In this document: positions 9,156 through 25,011 of the stretch, one piece after another
How the letters are laid out: each line of letters opens with the position of its first letter
Numbering within the stretch: position 1 is the first letter of the stretch
Source of the DNA: Rhodocyclaceae bacterium
GTDB lineage: Bacteria; Pseudomonadota; Gammaproteobacteria; Burkholderiales; Rhodocyclaceae
DNA length: 64,000 bases
Reading direction: 5' to 3'
Assembly (NCBI GenBank): GCA_013388985.1
Contig: JACAEF010000030.1
Coordinates: 1 to 64,000, forward strand
Translations under genes and position numbers: made by a program
Notes under the pieces: generated by a model
Database searches by the model: none
What the model saw: the letters and a program-made list of their open reading frames with translations, nothing else
What the model was told of the DNA's origin: nothing

Positions 9156-10358
9156 TCACGAGTAGTCCAGCCCCATCGCCTCGCGCACGTCGCGCATGGT
9201 CTCCTGCGCGAGCTTACGCGCCTTCTCGCAGCCGTCGGCGATGATGCTCCTCACCAGCTGCGGGTCTTCCTCGTAGCGCCGCGCGCGTTCGCGCATCGGT
9301 TCCTGTTCCTTGAGCACGCCCTCGATCACCGGCTGCTTGCATTCGAGGCAGCCGATGCCCGCCGAGGTGCAGCCCTGGCGCACCCAGGCCTTCACCTCGT
9401 CGTTCGAATAGATCTGGTGGAACTGCCAGACCGGGCACTTGTCGGGATCGCCCGGATCCGCGCGCCGCACGCGCGCCGGATCGGTCTGCATGGTGCGGAT
9501 CTTCTTGCGGATCGACTCCTCGTCCTCCCTGAGCGCGATCGTGTTGCCGTAGGATTTCGACATCTTCTGGCCATCGAGCCCCGGCATGCGCGAGGCGGCG
9601 GTGAGCAGGGCATCGGGTTCGACGAGGATCATCTTGCCGCCGCCTTCGAGATAACCGAACAGGCGCTCGCGATCGCCATGCGAGAGACTCTGGGCTTCCT
9701 CGAGGATCGCATGGGCCTGTTCGAGCGCGGCTTCATCGCCTTTTTCCTGAAAGCGCGTGCGCAGTTCTTCGTAGAGCTTGGCGCGCTTGCCGCCGAGTTT
9801 TTTCACCGCCTCTTTCGCTTTTTCCTCGAATCCCGGCTCGCGGCCGTAGAGATGGTTGAAGCGCCGGGCGATCTCGCGCGCGAATTCGAGGTGCGGCACC
9901 TGGTCCTCGCCGACCGGCACCTTGTCGGCACGGTAGATCAGGATGTCGGCGGCCTGCAAGAGCGGGTAGCCGAGGAAGCCATAGGTCGTCAGATCCTTGT
10001 GGGCGAGCTTTTCCTGTTGGTCCTTGTAGGTCGGCACGCGCTCCAGCCAGCCCAAGGGCGTCATCATCGACAGTAGCAAATGCAGCTCGGCATGCTCAGG
10101 CACGCGCGACTGGATGAAGATCGTCGCCTGCGCCGGGTCGACGCCCGCCGCCAGCCAGTCGATCACCATGTCCCAGGCATTCTGCGCGATGCCGCCCGGC
10201 TCGTCGTAGGCGGTGGTCAGCGCGTGCCAGTCGGCGACGAAGAACAGGCAGGGATACTCGTGCTGGAGCTTGACCCAGTTGGCCAGCACGCCGTGATAAT
10301 GGCCCAGGTGCAGGCGGCCGGTGGGACGCATCCCGGAGAGGACTCGTTCGACGAACAT
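9156..10358 (-). CDS. trpS: Tryptophan--tRNA ligase
   Basis: Class I aminoacyl-tRNA synthetase that charges tRNA-Trp. It shows the HIGH-type motif GRLHLGHYHG (about residues 14-23) and the KMSKS loop (GQKMSKSYGNT). At 400 residues it is longer than the 330-residue enterobacterial enzyme because of an insertion of roughly 60 residues (charged, Glu/Lys-rich) in the Rossmann domain, which is usual for betaproteobacterial TrpS. It starts 3 bases after the protease gene. Confidence 0.97.
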   Translation of the reverse strand: MFVERVLSGMRPTGRLHLGHYHGVLANWVKLQHEYPCLFFVADWHALTTAYDEPGGIAQNAWDMVIDWLAAGVDPAQATIFIQSRVPEHAELHLLLSMMTPLGWLERVPTYKDQQEKLAHKDLTTYGFLGYPLLQAADILIYRADKVPVGEDQVPHLEFAREIARRFNHLYGREPGFEEKAKEAVKKLGGKRAKLYEELRTRFQEKGDEAALEQAHAILEEAQSLSHGDRERLFGYLEGGGKMILVEPDALLTAASRMPGLDGQKMSKSYGNTIALREDEESIRKKIRTMQTDPARVRRADPGDPDKCPVWQFHQIYSNDEVKAWVRQGCTSAGIGCLECKQPVIEGVLKEQEPMRERARRYEEDPQLVRSIIADGCEKARKLAQETMRDVREAMGLDYS

Positions 10359-10361
10359 GAT

Positions 10362-11009
10362 TTACAGGGCGAACAGGTTTTTGATGAAGAAAAGGAAAGC
10401 GCGCATCAGCGGCGTCAGGATCAGATCCAGCCCGCCGAAGAACAGCAGCGCGAGCAGGATCACGAAACCGAAGCGCTCGAGCTGCGCGAAGCGCCAGGCT
10501 AGCCGGTGCGGCAAGAGGCTCACCGCGATGCGTCCGCCATCGAGCGGCGGGATCGGCAGCAGGTTCAGGAGCATCAGCACCGCATTCACGTTGATGCCGG
10601 CGCGGGCCATCTCGGCGAGCGGCAGGCTGTAGACATTTTCGGGCATCACCACCGCCAATTTGAGCACCAGCGCCCAGGCGAAGGCCATGAACAGGTTGGC
10701 GCCCGGTCCCGCAGCCGCGACCCAAAGCATGTCCTGCTTCGGATGGCGCAGGCGGCTGAAATCCACCGGCACCGGCTTCGCCCAGCCGAACAGGAACTGC
10801 CCCTTGCTGAAAAACAGCAGCAGCGCCGGCACCAGCAGCGTGCCGAGCGGATCGACATGGCGGAGCGGGTTGAGCGTGATGCGGCCGAGCAGCCAGGCGG
10901 TCGGATCGCCGAAATGGCGCGCCACGTAGCCGTGGGCGGCCTCGTGCAGCGTGATCGCGAAAATCACCGGGATGGCGTGGATCGCCAAGGCTTGGATCAG
11001 ATTGTCCAT
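10362..11009 (-). CDS. Site-2 protease family membrane metalloprotease (M50)
   Basis: The 215-residue protein has several membrane segments and the zinc site HEAAH at residues 22-26 (HExxH), plus the second conserved region NLLPIPPLDGGRI, whose Asp is the third zinc ligand in this family. It belongs to the short SREBP-type M50 subgroup without a PDZ domain, commonly found next to trpS and a Sua5/YciO gene in betaproteobacteria. Its substrate is unknown. Translation is probably coupled to yciO, which ends 12 bases earlier. Confidence 0.9.
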   Translation of the reverse strand: MDNLIQALAIHAIPVIFAITLHEAAHGYVARHFGDPTAWLLGRITLNPLRHVDPLGTLLVPALLLFFSKGQFLFGWAKPVPVDFSRLRHPKQDMLWVAAAGPGANLFMAFAWALVLKLAVVMPENVYSLPLAEMARAGINVNAVLMLLNLLPIPPLDGGRIAVSLLPHRLAWRFAQLERFGFVILLALLFFGGLDLILTPLMRAFLFFIKNLFAL

Positions 11010-11021
11010 GGGAGTGTAATT

Positions 11022-11654
11022 CTAGTCGCCCGCCATTCCGAAGGGTTCGAGCGGCCCTTTGCCGGCGCGCAGCAGTTCCGGCGCGCCGCCAACCAGATTG
11101 ATCACGGTGGTCGCCCCGCCACCACATGCGCCCGCATCGATGATCAGATCGACCTGCCGGTCGAGCCGCGCGCGGATCTCCTCGGGATCGGTGAGTGGCT
11201 CATCCTCGCCGGGCAGGATCAGCGTCGAGCTCAGGATCGGCTCGTCCAGCGCCGTCAGCAGCGCGCGCACCACCGGATGGTCGGGCACGCGCAGGCCGAT
11301 GGTCTTCCGCTTCGGATGCAGCACGCGGCGCGGCAGTTCCTTGGTGCCTTCGAGGATGAAGGTGTAGGGGCCGGGCGTGGCGGCCTTGAGCAGCCGGTAT
11401 TGCGCGTTGTCGACGCGCGCATAGGTGGCGATCTCGGAAAGATCGCGGCACATCAGCGTGAAGTGATGATGCTCATCGACGCCGCGGATGCGCCGGATGC
11501 GCTCGAGCAGCGCCGCGTCGCCGAGATGGCCGCCCAAGGCATAGGCCGAGTCGGTCGGGAACACCGCCAGGCCGCCACTGCGGATGATCTCCGTGGCGCG
11601 CGCGATCAGGCGCGGTTGCGGATTTTTCGGATGGATTTCGAGACATTCCGCCAA
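11022..11654 (-). CDS. yciO: YciO-type Sua5/YrdC family protein (threonylcarbamoyl-AMP synthase-like)
   Basis: The sequence is close to E. coli YciO along its length: IHP-NPQ-RLI, GG-FPTDSAYALG, DEHHHFTLMCRDLSE and PGPYTFILEGTKE-PRR. I place the start at a TTG (11652-11654) because it follows a strong GGAGG site by 6 bases and gives a 210-residue protein aligned with YciO; upstream codons overlap rnm and look like another frame. YciO proteins are paralogues of TsaC and bind RNA/ATP, but whether this one makes threonylcarbamoyl-AMP is not shown. The rnm-yciO pair is also adjacent in E. coli. Confidence 0.88.
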   Translation of the reverse strand: MAECLEIHPKNPQPRLIARATEIIRSGGLAVFPTDSAYALGGHLGDAALLERIRRIRGVDEHHHFTLMCRDLSEIATYARVDNAQYRLLKAATPGPYTFILEGTKELPRRVLHPKRKTIGLRVPDHPVVRALLTALDEPILSSTLILPGEDEPLTDPEEIRARLDRQVDLIIDAGACGGGATTVINLVGGAPELLRAGKGPLEPFGMAGD

Positions 11655-11655
11655 T

Positions 11656-12497
11656 TCAATCCTCCCAGGCGGACCACACCGGGTCCAGCCCCTCCGGCAA
11701 GGCGGGCAGGCGGCCGAGATCGGCATAGCTCTCGCCGGGGCCGTGGAAATCCGAGGCGCGCGAGGCGAGAAAGCCGAATTCGCGCGCGATGGCGGCGAAT
11801 TCGCGGATGTCGGCATCAGCGCCCGCGCCGGACACCACCTCGATGCCCTGCCCACCGCAATCCTTGAAAGCACGATACAGGGTGCGCCGCTCCGTGGCCG
11901 ACAGGCGGTAGCGTCCCGGATGGGCGATCACCGCAATGCCGCCGGCGCCCCGGATCCAGCCCACCGCCTCGGCAAGCTCGGCCCAGGCATGGCGGACATA
12001 GCCGGGCTTGCCCCTGGCGAGCCAGTGCTCGAACACGGTCTTCACGTCCGGCGCAAAGCCGCGCTCGACGAGGTAGCGGGCAAAGTGGGAGCGGGAAATC
12101 AATGCCGGATTGCCCACATATTTGAGCGCTCCTTCGTAGGCGCCGTCGATGCCGGCCTTTGCGAGCTCCTCCGCCATCAGCACGGCGCGCGCGTCGCGGC
12201 CGCTCCTGACGCGCTCCAGGCCGGCGACCAGCGTCGCGTCGCGAGGATCGATGTTCAGCCCGACGATATGGATGGTATGGTCGTCGCCCCAGGAGACCGA
12301 AATCTCGACGCCGGTGACGAAGCGCAAGCCCAGCGCGGCCGCCGTCGCCGCGGCCTCGTCGAGGCCGCCGATCTCGTCGTGGTCGGTGAGTGCCAGGAGG
12401 TCCACGCCGTTGGCATGGGCCCGCTCGACCACCGCGGCCGGCGCGAGCAGCCCGTCGGAGACGGTCGAATGGCAGTGCAGATCGGGATTGACCGGAT

Positions 12498-12501
<4 letters not shown>
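11656..12501 (-). CDS. rnm: RNase AM / PHP-domain 5'-3' exoribonuclease (YciV, TrpH)
   Basis: PHP phosphoesterase of the YciV/RNase AM family, which trims 5' ends of rRNA and also removes 3'-phosphate from 3',5'-nucleoside bisphosphates. The metal-binding motifs are [11 protein letters not shown] near the N-terminus, [13 protein letters not shown] and the C-terminal SDFHGPGE. The length of 281 residues is typical. It overlaps galU by 4 bases (ATGA) and is followed by yciO. Confidence 0.9.
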
Positions 12502-16566
<4,065 letters not shown>

Positions 16567-16579
16567 TGCCTGCCCCCCG

Positions 16580-19500
16580 TCACGCCGTCTCTTTGTCGGC
16601 CATGCGCAGCGCCTCCTCGATGTCGACCTCGACGACGCGCGAGACGCCCTGTTCCTGCATCGTCACGCCGATCAGCTGCTGCGCCATCTCCATCGTGATC
16701 TTGCTGTGCGTGATGAACACGAACTGCGTGACGCGCGACATGCGCTTGACCATTTCACAGTAGCGCACCGTGTTCGAATCGTCGAGCGGCGCATCGACCT
16801 CGTCGAGCATGCAAAACGGCGCCGGATTGAGCTGGAACAGCGCGAACACCAGCGCGATCGCGGTCAGCGCCTTCTCGCCGCCGGAGAGCAGATGGATCGT
16901 GGAATTGCGCTTGCCCGGCGGCTGCGCCATGATCTGGATGCCGGCGTCGAGGATCTCTTCGCCGGTCAAGATCAGCTTCGCCTCGCCGCCGCCGAACAGC
17001 TCCGGGAACAGCGCGCCGAAATTGGCATTCACCTGGTCGTAGGTTTCCTGCAGCTGCGTGCGCGTCTCGCGGTCGATGCGGCGGATCGCATCCTCCAGCG
17101 TGCCGATCGCAGTGGCGAGATCCGCCGACTGCTCGTCGAGGAAGCCTTTGCGTTCCTGTGCGCTCGCCAGCTCTTCGAGCGCGGCGAGGTTGACGGGCCC
17201 GAGCGCCTCGATCTCGTTGGCCAGCCGCGTGATCTCGCCTTGCAAGGCGGCATCGCGCAGGCCGGGGGCGAGCTCGGCGGCAAGCGCCGCCTCGTCCTCG
17301 GGGCTGACGACATGCGCTTCCCGAAGCCGCTCCTGGAACTGCTCGACGTTCAGGCGCGCGGCCTGCGCCTTGAGTTTGAGCTCGTTGATCCGCTCGCGCG
17401 CAGGCTGAAGGCTCTGCTCGATCTTCAGCCGCTCCTCGTCGAGGCTGCGCAGCGCCGCGGCCGCCGTTTCGAGTTCATTGCGCCGTTCGGCGAGCACGGA
17501 TTCCTGACCACTCTTCGCCGCCAGCGCGGTCTGCAGCTGCTGCTGGAACACCTCATCGCTGATCGCCGCCAGTTCCTGCGTCACCTGGGCGCGCTCCTGC
17601 GCCACCTGGGCGAGCTGGCTGCGCGCGGTTTCCGCGGCGCGCGCGTTGTCTTCGAGCTTCGAGCGGCACTCCTTCTCGGAGAAACCGGCCTCCTGGGCAT
17701 CGCGCGCGAGCTGATGCTCGAGCGCGCGCGCCTCGCGCAACGCGGTGTCGCGCTGACGCTGCAATTCCTGCGCGGCTTCCATGCGCGCTTGCGCCACCGC
17801 GAGCGCCTCGCGGGCGCGCGCCGCCTCGTCCTCGGCATTGATGAGCGCCGCCTTTTCGTCTTCCTCGACGCGAGCGATCTCTTCGAGATCGCGCGCCAGC
17901 TGACCCGCCCGCTCGTCGAAGCGCGCCTGCGCCTGGGTGAGCTTGAGGGCCTCGACCTGCGCCGCGTGCAGGCGGCTCTGCGCCTCCTGCAGCGCGCGCC
18001 GCGCCTCATTGAGCTGCAGCTGGCCGGCGGACACGGCCTGCTCGGCCTCATGCTGCGTCTCGCGCGCGGCGTTCTCCGCCTCTTCCAGCGCGGCGAGCTG
18101 CGCCGCCAGGGCCTCGATCTCGCGCTGGCGCTCGATCACGCCATGCGTCTTGACGTCCGGTACGTAGAGCGTGAGTCCGGTGGATGTCGCCAAATGGCCG
18201 CCGCGGCCGATGCGCGCGCCGGTACCTGCGAGCAGGGCCGCGTCGTCCTCAGCGACACGCACGTCGCCAAGCCATTCGTCGAGCACCGGCGCCCAGCGCG
18301 GATCGCGGCAGCGCACCTTGGCGCGCAGGCTGTCCGCAGGCGGCGTGTGCGCAGACGCATCCGCCGGCAACGCCAGCGCGACGGTGACCGGCGGCGGCGC
18401 CGTCAGCGCTTTCTGCAGCGCCTCGCGGCTGGCCGGCACCGCCATCAGCCGCTCTCGCAACACGGCTTCGACGGCGGTTTCCCAGCCCGGCTCGACCTCC
18501 AGCGCCTGCCACAGCGGCTCGGCAGCGGAGAGCCCCAGGCCGGCGAACCAGTCTGCCAGATCGCCGCCTTGACCGACACGGGCCTGCAACTGAACGAGGG
18601 CATCGTGACGCGCCCGCGCCGTGGTGACGGCGCGATGGGCCGCGGCGAGCGCTTCGCGCTTCTCGCGCAATGCTGCTTCGAGAGTGGGCTGGCGGGCCTG
18701 CAATTCCGCGAGATTCGCCTGACAGGCCGCAAGCTGCGCCTCGGCCTGCGCTTCGGCCTCCTGGGCGCTGGCCAGAGCCGCCGCATCGGGCGCGATCAGC
18801 GCGGCGCGCTCGGCTTCGATGCGGCTCCTGCGCTGGGCGAGGTTGTCCAAGGCGCGCTGCGCATGGCTGCGGTCGGCCGAGGCCAAGCGCAACGCCTGCT
18901 CGGCGGCATTCAGGTCGCGGCGCGCCTCGGCGAGCTGCGCCTCGGCCTCGCGGACGGCCTCTTCGGCCTCGGGCAGGCGCGCGGCCGCTTCCTCGTGACG
19001 GGCCGCCGCGGTGGCGGCGCGCTCGCGTGAGTTTTCCAGCAGCGCGGTCCAGCGCAATTCTTCTTCCTCGACGCGGCGCATCTCGGCCGACCAGTGCGCT
19101 TGCTGCGCATCGAGCTGGGCCAGCCGCGCTTCCAGCCGCGCGCGGGCATTGCGCAGGTGGGCGATCTCGCCTTCGAGGCGCTTGACCTCGGCGTTCGCCG
19201 CATACATCTCGGCCTGCGCGGCATGCAGCGCGTCGGAGGCGGCGAAATGCGCCTCGCGCGCCTGTTCGACGCGCACCTCGATCTCACGCAGCCGCGCGGT
19301 CTCGGCCTCGACCGCGTTGATGCTCTCGGCGACCTGGCGTTCGAGCCGCTCGGCCTCGGCTTGCGCATCGTTGCGCTTCTTGAGCCAGAGCAGGCTCTGA
19401 CGACGGCTCAACCGGGACTGCAGGTCGCGGTAGCGGCGTGCGACTTCGGCCTGCGCTTCGAGGCGCTCCACCTGGCCGGCGAGCTCGTTGCGGATGTCGT

Positions 19501-20083
19501 CGACGCGGGCGAGATTCTCGCGGGCGTCTTCGAGGCGACCTTCGGTCTCCTTGCGGCGCTCCTTGTATTTCGTCACGCCCGCCGCCTCTTCGAGGAACCA
19601 GCGCAATTCCTCGGGCTTCGATTCGATGATGCGCGAGATGGTGCCCTGGCCGATGATCGCGTAAGCCCGCGGCCCCAGGCCGGTGCCGAGGAACAGGTCG
19701 ATCACGTCGCGGCGGCGCACGTGCAGGTTGTTGATGTAGTAGTTCGAATTGCCGTCGCGGTCGAGGGTGCGCTTGACGGTGATCTCGGCGTATTGCCCCC
19801 ACTGGCCGCCGACCCGTCCCTGAGAATTGTCGAAGAACAGCTCGACGCTGGCGCGGCCGACCTCCTTACGCGTGCCGGAGCCCTTGAAGATCACGTCCTG
19901 GATCGACTCGCCGCGCAGCTCGGAAGCCTTGGATTCGCCCAGCACCCACCGCACCGCGTCGATGATGTTCGACTTGCCGCAACCGTTCGGCCCGACCACG
20001 CCCGCGAGCTGGTTCGGGAATACCACGGTGGTCGGCTCGACGAAGGACTTGAAGCCGGCGATCTTAAGCTTGGTGAGGCGCAC
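16580..20083 (-). CDS. smc: Chromosome segregation protein SMC
   Basis: Condensin ATPase of the SMC-ScpAB complex. The 1167 residues contain Walker A GPNGCGKSN (31-39), long coiled coils very rich in Ala/Glu/Arg, a hinge near the middle (about 500-650), the ABC signature LLSGGEKALTAIAL and Walker B CMLDEVDAPLDDSN. Its partners scpA and scpB are at 7195-8680. A minus-strand TATAAT at 20125-20130 lies about 40 bases upstream of the start. Confidence 0.98.
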   Translation of the reverse strand: MRLTKLKIAGFKSFVEPTTVVFPNQLAGVVGPNGCGKSNIIDAVRWVLGESKASELRGESIQDVIFKGSGTRKEVGRASVELFFDNSQGRVGGQWGQYAEITVKRTLDRDGNSNYYINNLHVRRRDVIDLFLGTGLGPRAYAIIGQGTISRIIESKPEELRWFLEEAAGVTKYKERRKETEGRLEDARENLARVDDIRNELAGQVERLEAQAEVARRYRDLQSRLSRRQSLLWLKKRNDAQAEAERLERQVAESINAVEAETARLREIEVRVEQAREAHFAASDALHAAQAEMYAANAEVKRLEGEIAHLRNARARLEARLAQLDAQQAHWSAEMRRVEEEELRWTALLENSRERAATAAARHEEAAARLPEAEEAVREAEAQLAEARRDLNAAEQALRLASADRSHAQRALDNLAQRRSRIEAERAALIAPDAAALASAQEAEAQAEAQLAACQANLAELQARQPTLEAALREKREALAAAHRAVTTARARHDALVQLQARVGQGGDLADWFAGLGLSAAEPLWQALEVEPGWETAVEAVLRERLMAVPASREALQKALTAPPPVTVALALPADASAHTPPADSLRAKVRCRDPRWAPVLDEWLGDVRVAEDDAALLAGTGARIGRGGHLATSTGLTLYVPDVKTHGVIERQREIEALAAQLAALEEAENAARETQHEAEQAVSAGQLQLNEARRALQEAQSRLHAAQVEALKLTQAQARFDERAGQLARDLEEIARVEEDEKAALINAEDEAARAREALAVAQARMEAAQELQRQRDTALREARALEHQLARDAQEAGFSEKECRSKLEDNARAAETARSQLAQVAQERAQVTQELAAISDEVFQQQLQTALAAKSGQESVLAERRNELETAAAALRSLDEERLKIEQSLQPARERINELKLKAQAARLNVEQFQERLREAHVVSPEDEAALAAELAPGLRDAALQGEITRLANEIEALGPVNLAALEELASAQERKGFLDEQSADLATAIGTLEDAIRRIDRETRTQLQETYDQVNANFGALFPELFGGGEAKLILTGEEILDAGIQIMAQPPGKRNSTIHLLSGGEKALTAIALVFALFQLNPAPFCMLDEVDAPLDDSNTVRYCEMVKRMSRVTQFVFITHSKITMEMAQQLIGVTMQEQGVSRVVEVDIEEALRMADKETA

Positions 20084-20124
20084 GTCAGAGGAAAATGTTG
20101 TCCGGGGAAGGGAATGAACGGAGC

Positions 20125-20130
20125 ATTATA
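20125..20130 (-). promoter_or_regulatory. Possible -10 box for smc
   Basis: Perfect TATAAT on the minus strand in the 94-base gap between smc and the divergent bioB. No good -35 hexamer is found at 16-18 bases, so this is a weak prediction. The same gap must also hold the bioB promoter; a TACAAT on the plus strand at about 20144 is a candidate. Confidence 0.35.
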
Positions 20131-20177
20131 GACGGTGCCAAAGTACAATCCGTCGCCCAGCCATCTTTGGAACGAGC

Positions 20178-21140
20178 ATGACGAATCCGACACTCCCCCT
20201 GCCCACCCCGATCGATACCGCCGCCGTCGAAGCCCTCTTCGCCCTGCCTTTCAACGATCTCCTCTACCGGGCCCAGACCGTCCACCGCCAGCACTTCGAC
20301 CCGAACAAGATCCAGCGCTCGACGCTGCTGTCGATCAAGACCGGCGGCTGCTCGGAGGATTGCGCTTACTGCTCGCAATCGGCGCGGCGCGACCAGGAAA
20401 CCGGCATCGAACGCGGCAAGCTGCTCGATCTCGAAGAAGTCAAGGTCGCGGCCAAGGCCGCCAAGGAAAAGGGCGCGACGCGCTTTTGCATGGGCGCCGC
20501 CTGGCGCGGGCCGAAGGACGGCGATCTCGACCGCGTCATCGAAATGGTGCGCGTCGTGAAAGACTTGGGGATGGAAGCCTGCCTGACCCTGGGTCTGCTC
20601 GGCCCCGGGCAGGCCGAAAAGCTCGCCGCGGCGGGGCTCGACTACTACAACCACAACCTCGACACCGGCGCCGAGTTCTACGACCGGATCATCACCACGC
20701 ACAGCCAGGAGGCGCGCATGGAAACGCTGATGAGCGTGCGCCGGGCCGGCATGAAGATCTGCTGCGGCGGCATCATCGGCATGGGCGAATCGAGAAAGGT
20801 GCGCGCCTCGCTGATCGCCCAGCTCGCGAGCCTCGATCCGCCGCCGGAATCGGTGCCGATCAACCATCTGGTCGCGATCCCCGGCACGCCGCTGGAAAAC
20901 GCGCCGCCGCTCGATCCCTTCGAGTTCGTGCGCACCATCGCCGCAGCCCGCATCGCCATGCCCACCTCCTACGTGCGGCTCTCCGCCGGCCGCCAGCAGA
21001 TGTCGGACGAATTGCAGGCGCTCTGTTTTCTTGCCGGCGCGAACTCGATCTTCTACGGCGACAAGCTCTTGACCTCGGGCAACCCGGACGTCGCGCACGA
21101 CGAGGCGCTGTTCGCGCGGCTCGGTCTCACAGGCTGCTGA
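20178..21140 (+). CDS. bioB: Biotin synthase BioB
   Basis: Radical-SAM enzyme that inserts sulfur into dethiobiotin, the last step of biotin synthesis. The CxxxCxxC cluster ligands are Cys58, Cys62 and Cys65 ([15 protein letters not shown]). The auxiliary 2Fe-2S ligands are present in the usual places ([17 protein letters not shown]). The length of 320 residues is normal. It is separated from the other biotin genes by a minus-strand toxin-antitoxin pair and bioD. Confidence 0.98.
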   Translation: MTNPTLPLPTPIDTAAVEALFALPFNDLLYRAQTVHRQHFDPNKIQRSTLLSIKTGGCSEDCAYCSQSARRDQETGIERGKLLDLEEVKVAAKAAKEKGATRFCMGAAWRGPKDGDLDRVIEMVRVVKDLGMEACLTLGLLGPGQAEKLAAAGLDYYNHNLDTGAEFYDRIITTHSQEARMETLMSVRRAGMKICCGGIIGMGESRKVRASLIAQLASLDPPPESVPINHLVAIPGTPLENAPPLDPFEFVRTIAAARIAMPTSYVRLSAGRQQMSDELQALCFLAGANSIFYGDKLLTSGNPDVAHDEALFARLGLTGC

Positions 21141-21241
21141 CTTCATGGAGCGGCCGACTTGAGGACCAAGTCTCGCCACGCAGTTGCACCCCCCACGGCC
21201 AGGGAATTGTGTGGTGGATACTCGGCGGTAGTCGGTTGGGG

Positions 21242-22637
<1,396 letters not shown>

Positions 22638-22651
22638 CCCAACATTTTCTC

Positions 22652-23926
22652 ATGGCCTGCATCGACGCCCTTTGGCTCCCCTACACCCAGATGGCCACCG
22701 CGCCCGCGCCCTTGCCGGTGGTCGGTGCGGAAGGCGTGCGGATCCGGCTCGCCGACGGGCGGGAACTCATCGACGGCATCTCCTCGTGGTGGACGATGTG
22801 CCACGGCTATGCCCACCCGCACATCGTCGCGGCCGTTAAAGCGCAGCTTCACACCCTGCCGCATGTGATGTTCGCCGGGCTCGTCCATGAGCCGGCTTTG
22901 AAACTCGCGCGGCGGCTCGCCGCGTGGCTTCCCGGGGAATTGAATCGCGTCTTTTTCTCCGAATCCGGCTCGGTCGCGGTCGAGGTGGCGCTCAAGATCG
23001 CCGTGCAATACTGGAAGAACCGCGGCGAGGACCGCCACCGTTTCCTCGCCTTCCACGACGGCTACCACGGCGACACGCTCGGCGCGCTCTCGGTCACCGA
23101 TCCGGCCTGCGGCTTCCACGATGCGCACGCGGCCTACCGCGTGCCGCAGCACTTCGCCGCGCTGCCGCGCGATGCGGCGAGCCGCGCCGCGCTCGAAGCC
23201 TTGCTCGACCGCCACGGCCGCGAGATCGCCGCCATGATCGTCGAACCGCGCGTGCAGGGCGCCGGCGGCATGCGCTTTCACGACGTCGCAACGCTCGAAG
23301 CCCTCCGCGCCGCCTGCGACGCGCACGGCATTTTGCTGATCTTCGATGAGATCATGACCGGCTTCGGCCGCACGGGCACGCTCTTCGCCACGCCGCCTAC
23401 GGCCGTGCCGGACATCCTGTGTCTATCCAAGGCGCTCACCGGCGGCACGCTGCCCTTGGCCGCCACGGTCGCAACGGATGCCGTCTTCGCCGCGTTCTGT
23501 TCCGAACGCAGCGAGGACGCCTTCATGCACGGCCCCACCTTCATGGCCAATCCGCTCGCCTGCGCGGCGGCGAACGCCTCGCTCGACCTCTTCGAGCGCG
23601 AGCCGAGGCTGCAGCAGGTCGCCGCGATCGAGGCGCAATTGAGGCGCGAACTCGAACCCTGCCGCCATCTGCCTGGCGTCGTCGATGTGCGCGTCATGGG
23701 CGCGATCGGCGTCGTGCAGCTCGATCGCCCCATCGCCGCCGCCTTGCGCCCGGCCTTCGTCGAGCGCGGCGTCTGGGTGCGGCCCTTCGGCGACATCGTC
23801 TATCTCGCGCCGCCCTTCGTCATCGACACCACCGACCTCGCCACGCTCACCGCAGCGGTCTGCGAGGTCGTCGCCGACTGGTCGAAAAATAATCCTTGCG
23901 CGCCATGCCCGATCTCGACGCCCTGA
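22652..23926 (+). CDS. bioA: Adenosylmethionine--8-amino-7-oxononanoate aminotransferase BioA
   Basis: PLP enzyme that converts KAPA to DAPA with SAM as amino donor. The N-terminal LWLPYTQM motif, SWWTMCHGY, the IFDEIMTGFGRTG signature and the PLP lysine at about residue 260 (LSKALTGG) are all present; 424 residues is normal. The end overlaps bioF by 22 bases. No Shine-Dalgarno site is visible in the 14 bases separating it from bioD. Confidence 0.97.
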   Translation: MACIDALWLPYTQMATAPAPLPVVGAEGVRIRLADGRELIDGISSWWTMCHGYAHPHIVAAVKAQLHTLPHVMFAGLVHEPALKLARRLAAWLPGELNRVFFSESGSVAVEVALKIAVQYWKNRGEDRHRFLAFHDGYHGDTLGALSVTDPACGFHDAHAAYRVPQHFAALPRDAASRAALEALLDRHGREIAAMIVEPRVQGAGGMRFHDVATLEALRAACDAHGILLIFDEIMTGFGRTGTLFATPPTAVPDILCLSKALTGGTLPLAATVATDAVFAAFCSERSEDAFMHGPTFMANPLACAAANASLDLFEREPRLQQVAAIEAQLRRELEPCRHLPGVVDVRVMGAIGVVQLDRPIAAALRPAFVERGVWVRPFGDIVYLAPPFVIDTTDLATLTAAVCEVVADWSKNNPCAPCPISTP

Positions 23927-25011
23927 TCCTGCCCGCGCTCGCGGAACTCGACGCGGCGGGCTTGCGGCGTCGGCTCGTCGCCCACGATGCGGCGCTGATC
24001 GACGTCACCTCGAACGATTACCTGGGGCTCTCGCGCCATCCGCGGCTCATCGAGCGCGCCTGCGCCTGGACGAAAAAACACGGCGCCGGCAGCCGCGCCT
24101 CGCGGCTCGTCACGGGTACTTCCGAAGACCTGCTCGCGCTCGAAGAGCGGCTCGCGCGCTTCAAGGGCACCGAGGCCGCCCTGATCTTCGCCACGGGCTT
24201 CCAGCTCAACAGCTCGGTGTTGCCGGCGCTCCTCAAGCTCGGCGCAAATCCTCTCGTCTTCACCGACCGCCTGAACCACGCAAGCCTGCATGCGGGTCTC
24301 GCCGGCGTCAAGCAGATCCGCTTCCGCCACAACGACCTCGCCCATCTCGAGGAACTGCTGGAACGGCATCCGGGAACGACACGCTGGATCGTCACCGAAT
24401 CGGTGTTCAGCATGGATGGCGACGTCGCCGACGTCGCCGCCCTGTCGGCGCTGGCTCAGCGGCACGGCGCCTATCTTTATCTGGATGAAGCGCACGCCAC
24501 CGGCGTGCTGGGGCCCCAAGGCAGCGGCCTTGCGCAGGGCCGCGCGACGGTGACGATGGGCACGCTGGGAAAAGCGCTCGGGGGCGCGGGCGCCTATGTC
24601 GCCGGCTCGCGGCTGCTGATCGACTGGCTCATCAACGCGTGCGCCGGCTTCATCTACAGCACCGCGCCGGCGCCGGCCGCCCTGGGCGCGCTCGATGCCG
24701 CGCTCGAGCTCGTGCCGGCGATGGAGAACGAACGCGCACGGCTGATGCAAATGGCCGCGGCCTTGCGCGGCGCCTTGCAGGCGCGCGGCTTCGACACGCT
24801 CGCCTCGACGACGCAGATCGTCCCCGCCGTCCTGGGCGACACGCACCGGGCGCTCGCGGCGGCTGAAAAGCTGCGCGCAGCCCGGATACTGGCCGTCGCC
24901 ATCCGCCCGCCGACGGTGCCCGCCGGTACAGCGCGGCTCCGATTCTCGCTGTCGGCCGCCCTGACGGATGGCCAGTTCGAGCGCCTGATCGACGCGGTGA
25001 CGAGGCTGTGA
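23905..25011 (+). CDS. bioF: 8-amino-7-oxononanoate synthase BioF
   Basis: PLP enzyme that condenses pimeloyl-ACP/CoA with alanine. It has SNDYLGLSRHP near the N-terminus, GSGSR-type substrate motif GAGSRASRLVTG, YLDEAHATGVLG and the PLP lysine in TMGTLGKALGG. I chose the ATG at 23905 (368 residues), the usual start; a TTG nine bases earlier is possible. It overlaps bioA and ends on the bioH start (GTGA). Confidence 0.97.
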   Translation: MPDLDALILPALAELDAAGLRRRLVAHDAALIDVTSNDYLGLSRHPRLIERACAWTKKHGAGSRASRLVTGTSEDLLALEERLARFKGTEAALIFATGFQLNSSVLPALLKLGANPLVFTDRLNHASLHAGLAGVKQIRFRHNDLAHLEELLERHPGTTRWIVTESVFSMDGDVADVAALSALAQRHGAYLYLDEAHATGVLGPQGSGLAQGRATVTMGTLGKALGGAGAYVAGSRLLIDWLINACAGFIYSTAPAPAALGALDAALELVPAMENERARLMQMAAALRGALQARGFDTLASTTQIVPAVLGDTHRALAAAEKLRAARILAVAIRPPTVPAGTARLRFSLSAALTDGQFERLIDAVTRL